From JAISGQ01 sp964500965 (GTDB lineage Bacteria; Bacillota; Clostridia; Oscillospirales; Acutalibacteraceae), in NCBI GenBank assembly GCA_964500965.1, contig CAZCQZ010000011.1, forward strand, positions 1 to 50,260: a DNA stretch of 50,260 nt, written 5' to 3'. Position numbers and translations under genes: made by a program. Below, in pieces: positions 37,907-45,246 of the stretch; positions within the stretch are counted from its first letter, which is position 1; each line of letters starts with the position of its first letter. The notes under the pieces are model-generated. The model was not told the DNA's origin and did no database searches. It worked only from the letters and a program-made list of their open reading frames with translations.

Positions 37907-39551
37907 ATGCGATATTCCGCCGGAAATCAGCGAATATCTTGAAATCGTCAAAAATGGTGAATACCCTGTCTGCAATGACCAATTGCGTTTTTGCGCTCTT
38001 GTTGAAAAGTCATTCAAAAACGATGATATATATATCGACCGCGAGCGGCTAGATAAATACTTGTCATATATTAAATACTTTCCTTTTGAGTTGTTTCCGT
38101 GGGAAAAATGCGTGTTTACGTTGCACTGCTGTACGTTTTGGAAAGCAGACAACACACCGCGTTGGACTGACCTATTCATGTATTTGGCGCGCGGCGCGGG
38201 AAAAAACGCATATTTAGCGTATGAAGACTTTTGCTTAATAAGTCCTGCCCATGGCATCAAAAACTACGACATTGATTTGTGCGCGACAGCCGAAGAGCAG
38301 GCACGGCGGTCATTCGACGACATTCTTGTTATTTTAAAAGACAAGCCGAAATATTTTGAGAAATTCTTCGCGTGGAATAATGAAGTTATTCGTTGCAAAA
38401 AAACCAATGCCGCGTTGCGTTACAGGACGTCCAACGCGAAGACTAAGGACGGCGGCAGACCCGGCAAGGTTGACTATGACGAGGTGCACGCATATGAGAA
38501 TTATGCACAGATTGAAGTTTTTGAAAGCGGAAAGGGCAAAGTCCCCCATGCGCGAACAACGATAGCAACCACCGAGGGACGTGTCAGAGGCGGTCCTCTG
38601 GACGATTATAAATCGACGGCAGCACAAGTCCTTGCCGGAGAAATCGAAGATAACGGCTTTTTGCCGTTTCTCTGCCACTTGGAAAGCGATGCGGAAGTTG
38701 ACAATCCGGATTGTTGGCACAAAGCAAATCCGTCTTTAAGATACTTGCCGGAGCTTCAGCGAATTTACAAGCAACAGTATCAAAAGTACAAGATGAATCC
38801 TATGGGTTCGTTGGATTTCGTTATTAAAAGATGTAACCTTGTAAACGCCGCCGCTGAAAGTCCGGCGGTTAAATGGGAGGACATTGTTGCATGCAACGAC
38901 CCGGTTGTTGACCTTACAGGGCAACCGTGCGTCGCCGGTATTGACTATGCAAAAACAAATGACTTTGTTGCCGCCGGATTATTATTTTTTGCAAATGGCA
39001 AATACTACTGGATTACTCACACGTGGGTCTGTGCGCAAAGCGCGGACTTGCCGAGAATCAAACCGCCGCTTCGAGATTGGGAAAGGCTAGGATTATTAAC
39101 GTTCGTTGATGCTCCGGAAATAGCCCCCGACATTCCGGCAGAATGGCTCGCGGAACAAGCGAAGAAATATACCATTGTTGCGCTGGGTATTGACTTATAC
39201 CGTTATACGTTGCTAACAAAAGCGTTAAGGGAAAGCGGCTTCGATGCAGAGAAAAACGGAGCGAACAACATTAAGCTAATACGCAAGAGCAACCAAATGC
39301 TTATTGCTCCGAAAATGAACAGCGCATTTGCCAACCATTGCATATCTTGGGGAGACAATCCGCTGATGAGGTGGTATACGAATAATGCCTGCGCAAAGGT
39401 CAACAAGGACGGCAACATAACTTTTGAAAAAATAGAGCCGAAAAGCAGAAAGACGGACGGATTCATGGCATTTGTGTCTGCTTTCTGCATTTCGGCCGAG
39501 CTGGAGAACAACTTTGACGATGACTTTGATGTTGAAATCATCGGATTTTAG
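37896..39551 (+). CDS. terL: Terminase large subunit
   Basis: 551 residues from ATG 37896, overlapping terS by 11 bases. The ATPase has the phage Walker A variant LARGAGKNAYLA and Walker B GKVDYDEVHAYENYAQIEVF. The nuclease half begins at CVAGIDYAKTNDFVAAGLLF with a conserved Asp and ends with a second acidic site in MAFVSAFCISAE. Belongs to the HK97-like TerL group with cos packaging. Pumps DNA into the prohead and cuts it. Confidence 0.95.
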   Translation: MSYKCDIPPEISEYLEIVKNGEYPVCNDQLRFCALVEKSFKNDDIYIDRERLDKYLSYIKYFPFELFPWEKCVFTLHCCTFWKADNTPRWTDLFMYLARGAGKNAYLAYEDFCLISPAHGIKNYDIDLCATAEEQARRSFDDILVILKDKPKYFEKFFAWNNEVIRCKKTNAALRYRTSNAKTKDGGRPGKVDYDEVHAYENYAQIEVFESGKGKVPHARTTIATTEGRVRGGPLDDYKSTAAQVLAGEIEDNGFLPFLCHLESDAEVDNPDCWHKANPSLRYLPELQRIYKQQYQKYKMNPMGSLDFVIKRCNLVNAAAESPAVKWEDIVACNDPVVDLTGQPCVAGIDYAKTNDFVAAGLLFFANGKYYWITHTWVCAQSADLPRIKPPLRDWERLGLLTFVDAPEIAPDIPAEWLAEQAKKYTIVALGIDLYRYTLLTKALRESGFDAEKNGANNIKLIRKSNQMLIAPKMNSAFANHCISWGDNPLMRWYTNNACAKVNKDGNITFEKIEPKSRKTDGFMAFVSAFCISAELENNFDDDFDVEIIGF

Positions 39552-39562
39552 GAGGTGAGAAA

Positions 39563-40720
39563 ATGGGCTTTAAACAATGGCTTTCCGATTTTCTCGGAAG
39601 CAAAACGACAATTCAGGAAGAATACGAAGCAACCAGCGACAAGCTGTCCATTGCTTTGTATGCCGATGAAATCGCGGTACAAGAAATAGCCCGAACGATT
39701 TCGGAATGCGAATTACTGACTTTTGAAAACGACAAACGGACGAAGCGCGAAGAGTGGTATTTATGGAATGTGGAGCCTAACGCAAATCAGAACGGGGCGC
39801 AGTTCAAATACGCTCTCGTCGAGCGGCTTTTAAAAAAAGGTGAAGCACTGGTTGTTGACATCAATTCTCAGCTATTCGTTGCCGACAGCTTTAATCACCA
39901 CGATGAAGCGGTACTAGCACCGCAATATTTCGACGAGGTGACCATTAACAACTGGACGGCAAGTCGCACATTCTCTATGAACGAAGTGCTCTACTTCAAA
40001 TTGGACAATCCCGACACGCGCAAGTGGTTACGTTATGTCATGGGGCAGTATGAAAAGCTCTTGAATCTGTCGCTGTCGAAATACAAGCGTTCCGGCGGTC
40101 GCAAAGGTTTCATGCATTTAAATTCAACCCGTGAGGGTGACGAGGAAAAAAGCAAGAAGATTGAGAAGATGTTCTCCGAGCGGCTAAAACGTTACTACGA
40201 CGCGGAAAATGCCGTAATGATACTTAACAGGGGCATGGAATACACCCCGGACAATTCAGAGAGCAGTAAGAGGACAACAAGCGAAGTTAACGACATTAAC
40301 ACGTTTACACGTGAGATGTTCGCGAGGACTGCTCAGGCTCGGTCAATCCCCTTGCCGATTTTGCTCGGTGAAAATGAAAACACTGCCGAATCACGAAATC
40401 TGTATTTTGAAAACGCGATAATGCCGATTCTTAATTTGCTCGACACCGAGATAAAGCGCAAACGCTTTGGTCTTTCACAGGTTATCAACGGGACGTACGC
40501 TAAATTCGATATATCGGGAGCAAAGCACGTTGATGTCCTTAAAGATGCTGACAAGCTCGATAAGGCAATAGCCTGCGGCGCATTGTCGATTGATGAAGCT
40601 TTGATAAAAGCGCACGAGCCGCCAATCGGGACAGATTGGGCACAGGCTCATTATCTGACTAAAAACTATCAACTTATAACAACGGCATATTCACCGGAGG
40701 GAGGTGAAGAAAGTGAATAA
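39563..40720 (+). CDS. Portal protein, HK97 family
   Basis: 385 residues; GGAGGTGAGAAA upstream. Recognised by order and by the patterns REEWYLWNVEPNANQNGAQF, FSMNEVLYFKLDNPDTRKWL and the C-terminal IPLPILLGENENTAESRNLY (helix that lines the channel). Forms the dodecameric DNA entry ring of the capsid. Slightly shorter than most (about 400 to 430). Confidence 0.9.
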   Translation: MGFKQWLSDFLGSKTTIQEEYEATSDKLSIALYADEIAVQEIARTISECELLTFENDKRTKREEWYLWNVEPNANQNGAQFKYALVERLLKKGEALVVDINSQLFVADSFNHHDEAVLAPQYFDEVTINNWTASRTFSMNEVLYFKLDNPDTRKWLRYVMGQYEKLLNLSLSKYKRSGGRKGFMHLNSTREGDEEKSKKIEKMFSERLKRYYDAENAVMILNRGMEYTPDNSESSKRTTSEVNDINTFTREMFARTAQARSIPLPILLGENENTAESRNLYFENAIMPILNLLDTEIKRKRFGLSQVINGTYAKFDISGAKHVDVLKDADKLDKAIACGALSIDEALIKAHEPPIGTDWAQAHYLTKNYQLITTAYSPEGGEESE

Positions 40721-41441
40721 TCCTAAAATTTCGGTCAAAATGTGGGGCGATGACGTCGTGAATCTGTATATTTACGATGACGTCGCAGACGGGGACGTGA
40801 ATTGGTGGACGGGGGAAGAGAACAAATCAAGCAGCAAGTACATAGCCGAGCGGCTTGAAGAAAGCCCGACCGCCGAGCGAATCAACGTCTATATCAACTC
40901 CTACGGCGGAGATGTTAAAGAGGGTCTTGCCATTTACCAGCTTTTGAAAAGGCACCCGGCAAAAGTCAACACCTATGTTGACGGATTCGCTTGTTCCGTA
41001 GCATCGCTAATAGCGATGGCAGGTGATGAAATTGTAATCGGAGAAAACGCGCTGATGATGATTCATCATGCGTGGACTTATGCATGCGGCAACCCGGCGG
41101 AGTTGAGAAAAGCGGCTGATGACCTTGAGGTCATCGACAAGGCGGCAACGGAGACGTATTTGGAACGCTCCGGCGGCAAATTGGACGAAAAAACGCTTGA
41201 AAAACTGCTGGACGGGGAGACGTGGCTAAACGCAAGACAATGCGTTGAGTACGGTCTTGCTGACAAAATCGCAAACGTTTCCGAGGACGAAAAAAAGGCA
41301 CAATTGCGTCTGCTTGCCGCGAAAAATGCGGCAACGGAGGACGGGAAAGAAAGCTTGAGAAAACGCAACGAAACCATAAAAAACGCTTTAGTCAGCGTTA
41401 GCAAAAAAATAAACGGAGGTTTTGAAAATGAAATCAATTGA
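40713..41441 (+). CDS. ClpP-like prohead protease
   Basis: 242 residues from GTG 40713 (GGAGGTGA 7 bases upstream; GTG 40704 would lie inside that site). ClpP-fold: NVYINSYGGDVKEGLAIYQL, nucleophile Ser in DGFACSVASLIAMAGDEI, catalytic His in NALMMIHHAWTYACG. Acts as capsid maturation protease and scaffold in this phage group. The C-terminal Lys-rich helix is scaffold-like. Overlaps portal by 8 bases and capsid by 14. Confidence 0.92.
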   Translation: MNNPKISVKMWGDDVVNLYIYDDVADGDVNWWTGEENKSSSKYIAERLEESPTAERINVYINSYGGDVKEGLAIYQLLKRHPAKVNTYVDGFACSVASLIAMAGDEIVIGENALMMIHHAWTYACGNPAELRKAADDLEVIDKAATETYLERSGGKLDEKTLEKLLDGETWLNARQCVEYGLADKIANVSEDEKKAQLRLLAAKNAATEDGKESLRKRNETIKNALVSVSKKINGGFENEIN

Positions 41442-42609
41442 TGTGAAGAACGTTGAGAATCAGCAGCTTGCCGCCGACCTTGCGGCAGCAATGAAAGGTG
41501 ACGACGAAGAAGCGTATGCAAAGGCTTTTGCAGCGTACGCGAAGTCAGTGGAAGACAAAGTTATAGCAAAAGCACAGGAGATGACGGCGGCGGTTGATTC
41601 AAAAATTCTTGCCGGCCGCGGTGTGCGCTGCCTGACTTGCGAGGAAACAAAATACTACAATGCGCTGGCCAACGCTATGCGCTCCGGCAACGTCAAGATG
41701 GCATTTGACAGTGAAGATATGAGAATGCCTGAATCCATCGTTGAGCAGATTCTCGGTGACGCAACGACAAGGCACCCGTTACTTGAGACAGTCAACTTCA
41801 CCAACACATCACTGCTGACATCATGGGACGTTAACGTGCAGGGACCGCAGGCGGCTATATGGGGCGACATCACAGCCGCAATCACAGAAGAGCTTAACGG
41901 AGAAGTCACAACCGAGCAGATAACCCTTGCGAAGTTGTCGGCATTTTTCCCGATTTCAAATGCCATGTTGGATTTGGGACCGGCATGGATTGACCGTTAT
42001 ATCCGCGAAATCCTCGTCGAAGCAATCGCGCTTGGCGCGGAAAACGCAATTATTGACGGCACAGGTTTGAAGCAGCCAATAGGCATGACCCGTGACCTTG
42101 ATAGCAGTGTATCTCAGTCGACCGGATACAACCGCAAGGAATCCGTGGCAGTCACCGAGTTTACACCGAAAAAATACGGTGAGCTTGTGGCAAAACTTGC
42201 CGTTGATAGGAATGAAAAAACACGAAATATCGAGAATCTCGTCCTGATAGTCAATCCCCTTGACTACTACACTCTCGTAATGCCTGCAACTGTCCGCCAG
42301 ACGGTAGACGGCGGATATGTTAACGACGTATTCCCCATTCCGACAAAGGTTATTACTGCCGCCGGAGTTAAACGAGGTGAAGCAATACTCGGACTGGGTA
42401 ACAACTATTGGTTTGGCGTCGGCGCAGGCACCGCAGGCGGCAAGATTGAGTATTCGGACGAGTATAAATGGCTGGAAGAGCAGCGTTACTACAAGGTTAA
42501 GCTTTACGGCAACGGCAGACCGATAGATAACACTTCGTTTATCCTCCTTGACATCTCAGGCCTCAAGGAGCATATCCGCCGTGTTAAGACCGTGACCGAT
42601 GCCGAGTAA
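41428..42609 (+). CDS. Major capsid protein, HK97 fold
   Basis: 393 residues from ATG 41428 (GGAGG 8 bases upstream). The N-terminal approximately 100 residues are charged and helical, matching the delta domain removed by the protease. Then comes the HK97 core (SIVEQILGDATTRHPLLETV, IDGTGLKQPIGMTRDLDS, SDEYKWLEEQRYYKVKLYGN). A single gene supplies the shell. Confidence 0.93.
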   Translation: MKSIDVKNVENQQLAADLAAAMKGDDEEAYAKAFAAYAKSVEDKVIAKAQEMTAAVDSKILAGRGVRCLTCEETKYYNALANAMRSGNVKMAFDSEDMRMPESIVEQILGDATTRHPLLETVNFTNTSLLTSWDVNVQGPQAAIWGDITAAITEELNGEVTTEQITLAKLSAFFPISNAMLDLGPAWIDRYIREILVEAIALGAENAIIDGTGLKQPIGMTRDLDSSVSQSTGYNRKESVAVTEFTPKKYGELVAKLAVDRNEKTRNIENLVLIVNPLDYYTLVMPATVRQTVDGGYVNDVFPIPTKVITAAGVKRGEAILGLGNNYWFGVGAGTAGGKIEYSDEYKWLEEQRYYKVKLYGNGRPIDNTSFILLDISGLKEHIRRVKTVTDAE

Positions 42610-42620
42610 GGAGTGGTTAA

Positions 42621-42917
42621 ATGTCCTCGACGTTAAGCGACGTTAAGCGATATTTACATATCGGTTGGGAAGATGAAGAAACCGATATGAATATCGAGGG
42701 CTATATAGCGCGTGGAATGTCGCGGCTAAACGATATAGCCGGCAAGTCCCTTGACTTTGAAGTCGAGGGACTACCCCGGCAACTTCTGCTTGACTATTGC
42801 CGCTACGCCAACTCGCAGGCATTAGAGATGTTTGCAACGAATTTCCAAGACGAATTGTTGACCCTCAGCATGAGCGGCAACATAGCCGAAGATGAGGAGG
42901 TAACCGATGAAGATTGA
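42621..42917 (+). CDS. Head-tail connector, gp6-like
   Basis: 98 residues; AAGGAGTGG upstream. SDVKRYLHIGWEDEETDMNI with helices RLNDIAGKSLDFEV and LLLDYCRYANSQALEMF is the small helical connector of HK97 gp6/phage DNA-packaging type, forming a ring under the portal. Confidence 0.8.
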   Translation: MSSTLSDVKRYLHIGWEDEETDMNIEGYIARGMSRLNDIAGKSLDFEVEGLPRQLLLDYCRYANSQALEMFATNFQDELLTLSMSGNIAEDEEVTDED

Positions 42918-43236
42918 TACTCCTCTTGAATTCATTCCTTTTTCGGACGGTTACTGCACCATTACAAGGGACGGCGTTGTGAAGCAATCGCGGATAGCTT
43001 TTTCAAACGGCGCAATGGGCTTTAAGCGGCATTTTGCCGCCAAAACTGCACAAACGCAGATTGACCGTGTCATTAAAATTCCGCTTGTCGACAACATCGA
43101 GCAGGAAGACGAAGTGTTATTTCCGATTGAAAGTCGCAGATATTTAATTGAGTTGATTCAGCCGCAGCACGACACGTGCCCGCCGTCGCTTCTTTTGACT
43201 CTTAGATTTTTGGAGGTGCTAAATAATGGCGAATAA
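42907..43236 (+). CDS. Head closure protein (SPP1 gp16-like)
   Basis: 109 residues, start inside the end of the previous gene (11 bases), GAGGAGG upstream. Beta-rich with FSDGYCTITRDGVVKQSRIA and DNIEQEDEVLFPIESRRYLI. Position and length match the head-tail adaptor. Assignment by order and pattern. Confidence 0.75.
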   Translation: MKIDTPLEFIPFSDGYCTITRDGVVKQSRIAFSNGAMGFKRHFAAKTAQTQIDRVIKIPLVDNIEQEDEVLFPIESRRYLIELIQPQHDTCPPSLLLTLRFLEVLNNGE

Positions 43237-43642
43237 AGAATTGGGCAAGGATTTGGCATTGACAGTTAAAGAGATAACCAAAGAGTATCGCGAAGGGTTG
43301 CAGAAAGAAATTGACGAGGCGGCGAAAGAAACGGCGGACAAACTTCTCGAAGACATCAGACGAGATGCACCGGTCGGGCATCGGAAATACAAGAAGCGGA
43401 GACGGCACTACAGGGACAGCGGCGAAATAGTGACAACAGACGGGATTCTCGGCAAAGAATTTATATGGCGAACGAAACCGCCCAACCACGCATTACCACA
43501 TTTGCTTGAGCACGGGCACCGCTTGCGCAGGGGTGGCAGGACAAGGGCGTTTCCGCACATTTCAAAGAATGAGAAGACCGCCAATGAAGAGTTTTACAAG
43601 AAATGCATAGAAATTTGCGAGAGGGCTGGCAAAAATGATTGA
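43226..43642 (+). CDS. HK97 gp10-like tail/connector protein
   Basis: 138 residues; GGAGGTGC upstream, 11-base overlap with the previous gene. LPHLLEHGHRLRRGGRTRAF and DAPVGHRKYKKRRRHYRDSG match the gp10-like family between head closure and tail terminator. Strongly basic. Confidence 0.82.
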   Translation: MANKELGKDLALTVKEITKEYREGLQKEIDEAAKETADKLLEDIRRDAPVGHRKYKKRRRHYRDSGEIVTTDGILGKEFIWRTKPPNHALPHLLEHGHRLRRGGRTRAFPHISKNEKTANEEFYKKCIEICERAGKND

Positions 43643-43961
43643 CGTTCAAAAATGGCTTGAAGCCGGGCTACAATGTCCGGTGGCGGAAATAGCATTTTCG
43701 ACAGCCCCCGGAGCAAGAGAATATTGCATCTGGTTTGATGACAGGCAGAATATCACAGCGGACGGAATAGTCGTATTTGAAATTCACAACCTGACCGTTG
43801 AATTTTACACAAAAAAATCGGACAGCGAATTGATGACAACTTTTGAAGAAATGCTGTCAAAAATCGGTGCAATTCCCGAAAAGATTTCAGAATACAATGA
43901 CGATTTAAGGACATATATCACAGCGTATCAGTTTCACATTTACGAAAAAAAGGAGCGGTAA
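43635..43961 (+). CDS. Tail terminator/completion protein
   Basis: 108 residues starting 8 bases inside the previous gene; GAGAGG upstream. An alpha/beta small protein (VFEIHNLTVEFYTKKSDSEL, YITAYQFHIYEKKER) in the place of the tail terminator, just before the major tail gene. Assigned by order and length. Confidence 0.72.
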   Translation: MIDVQKWLEAGLQCPVAEIAFSTAPGAREYCIWFDDRQNITADGIVVFEIHNLTVEFYTKKSDSELMTTFEEMLSKIGAIPEKISEYNDDLRTYITAYQFHIYEKKER

Positions 43962-43963
43962 AA

Positions 43964-44530
43964 ATGGTAAAGACAATAGCTAAAGTGGGTTATGCCACTT
44001 ATGATGAAGAACAGGGCACATACGGGGCGGTGAAGCAGCTTGAATCCGATGAGGCAGGCGGTCGCAACTTCTCCGCCGAGCCGCGCGGAGAAGTAACCGA
44101 AATCTACGCAGACGGCAAGGTCGCAATAGCCGTTGACAACAACGACGGTTACGACATCGACCTTGAATTACTCGACATCATAGATGATATTGAGAAAGAC
44201 TGGCTTGGAACAAGCGTTAACACGTCCACAGGGGCTAAAGCTGAATTCTCAACAGGGGCACTGATGCCCAAATTCTGTTTAATGCTTTTAGAAGAAACTG
44301 TCGGCGGCACCCAGCTTACTTACTACCCCATGTGCCAGTGCACGAAGAGGGCGAGCAGGAGTAGTAAGACAAGTGAAGGAACCTTTGACCCCCAATTCCC
44401 GACTATATCCATAGCCGCAAGACCTAACGACAAGGGATTGGTGAGGTATCAGACCAACGAAAAAGTTATCCCGGAGACTGTGCCGACATTCCCGGAAACA
44501 GCTACGGCAAATGAGCAGGCTGTTGATTAA
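43964..44530 (+). CDS. Major tail tube protein
   Basis: 188 residues; AGGAGCGG upstream. AIAVDNNDGYDIDLELLDII and TLELLE-type ends with LTYYPMCQCTKRASRSSKTS match the phi13-type major tail protein. Builds the non-contractile tail tube. Gene order (terminator, tube, chaperones, tape measure) is standard for a siphovirus. Confidence 0.88.
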   Translation: MVKTIAKVGYATYDEEQGTYGAVKQLESDEAGGRNFSAEPRGEVTEIYADGKVAIAVDNNDGYDIDLELLDIIDDIEKDWLGTSVNTSTGAKAEFSTGALMPKFCLMLLEETVGGTQLTYYPMCQCTKRASRSSKTSEGTFDPQFPTISIAARPNDKGLVRYQTNEKVIPETVPTFPETATANEQAVD

Positions 44531-44544
44531 AGAGAGGGTCAAAG

Positions 44545-44931
44545 ATGGAGAAGACGGTGACTATTGATGGCAGACCGGTTAGATTTAAGGCAACCGGTGG
44601 GCTGAGCTACAGATACAAAGCTCAATTCGGCAGAGAGGTTATTCAAGACCTTATAGCCATTGAGCAGGCAACGATGAGTATTCCGACGGCAACCACTGCC
44701 GGAAAGAAAGCGAAAGAAGCCCGTGAGCTGGCGGCAGCTTACGAAATGACCGGGCAGGCGTTGGAAATGATATATAACGTCCTTTGGTGCATGGCGAAAA
44801 CCGCCGACGAGACAATTCCCGACCCACAGGCGTGGCTTGACTCGTTTGAGACGTTCAACGTCTGGGACATTTGGGGCGAGCTTGAAGAAATTGCCGGGGC
44901 AAATATGGCCATATCGCCAAAAAACGTATAA
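44545..44931 (+). CDS. Tail assembly chaperone G
   Basis: 128 residues; AGAGAGGGTC upstream. MEKTVTIDGRPVRFKATGGL SYRY-type N-terminus and a helical end (DPQAWLDSFETFNVWDIWGE). In this place siphoviruses make two chaperones, G and the frameshifted GT. Its last codons read CCA AAA AAC GTA TAA, which contains the slippery site described separately. Confidence 0.85.
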   Translation: MEKTVTIDGRPVRFKATGGLSYRYKAQFGREVIQDLIAIEQATMSIPTATTAGKKAKEARELAAAYEMTGQALEMIYNVLWCMAKTADETIPDPQAWLDSFETFNVWDIWGELEEIAGANMAISPKNV

Positions 44932-45018
44932 ACGACGGCAAAGGGCAGGTGGAGCAGACGGGGACATTTTCGACAGAAGAATTAACCGTCTGCCTCCTTT
45001 CATGCGGTTTTGCCGTCG
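44919..45018 (+). promoter_or_regulatory. Programmed -1 ribosomal frameshift site of G/GT
   Basis: Canonical heptamer A-AAA-AAC at 44919-44925 in the frame of G, two codons before its stop. Seven bases downstream begins a stem CGACGGCA (44933-44940) with TGCCGTCG (45011-45018), enclosing a second stem GGAGCAGACGG (44951-44961) with CCGTCTGCCTCC (44986-44997, one bulged base). Slippery site, spacing and structure all match known tail-gene frameshifting. Confidence 0.85.
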
Positions 45019-45242
45019 GGGATTTCGACAAATTCACATATGGGATGTTGATTGATTTCCTATGCGAAAACAACAGAATGCAACGGCGGTCACGGGGTGA
45101 AAACGTCCGTGACCCGGAAGAATATTATCAAAAACTTAAAAAGCTACAGCCTTTAATCATGGCAAAGCTCGAACGCGGCGAAATAACCGCCGAGCGGTAC
45201 GCAGATTGGATAAGGCCGATACGTCAATACGAGGGGTGGTGA
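44925..45242 (+). CDS. T part of chaperone GT, read by -1 frameshift
   Basis: After the slip at 44925 the frame reads RINDGKGQVEQTGTFSTEEL and goes on to TAERYADWIRPIRQYEGW, 105 residues, giving a GT product of about 232. A separate start at GTG 44949 is possible but its ribosome site (AAAGGG, 3 bases away) is badly spaced. The C-terminal helix pattern (DPEEYYQKLKKLQPLIMAKL) is usual for the T part. It loads the tape measure during tail assembly. Confidence 0.82.
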   Translation, partial: RINDGKGQVEQTGTFSTEELTVCLLSCGFAVGDFDKFTYGMLIDFLCENNRMQRRSRGENVRDPEEYYQKLKKLQPLIMAKLERGEITAERYADWIRPIRQYEGW

Positions 45243-45246
45243 GGAC

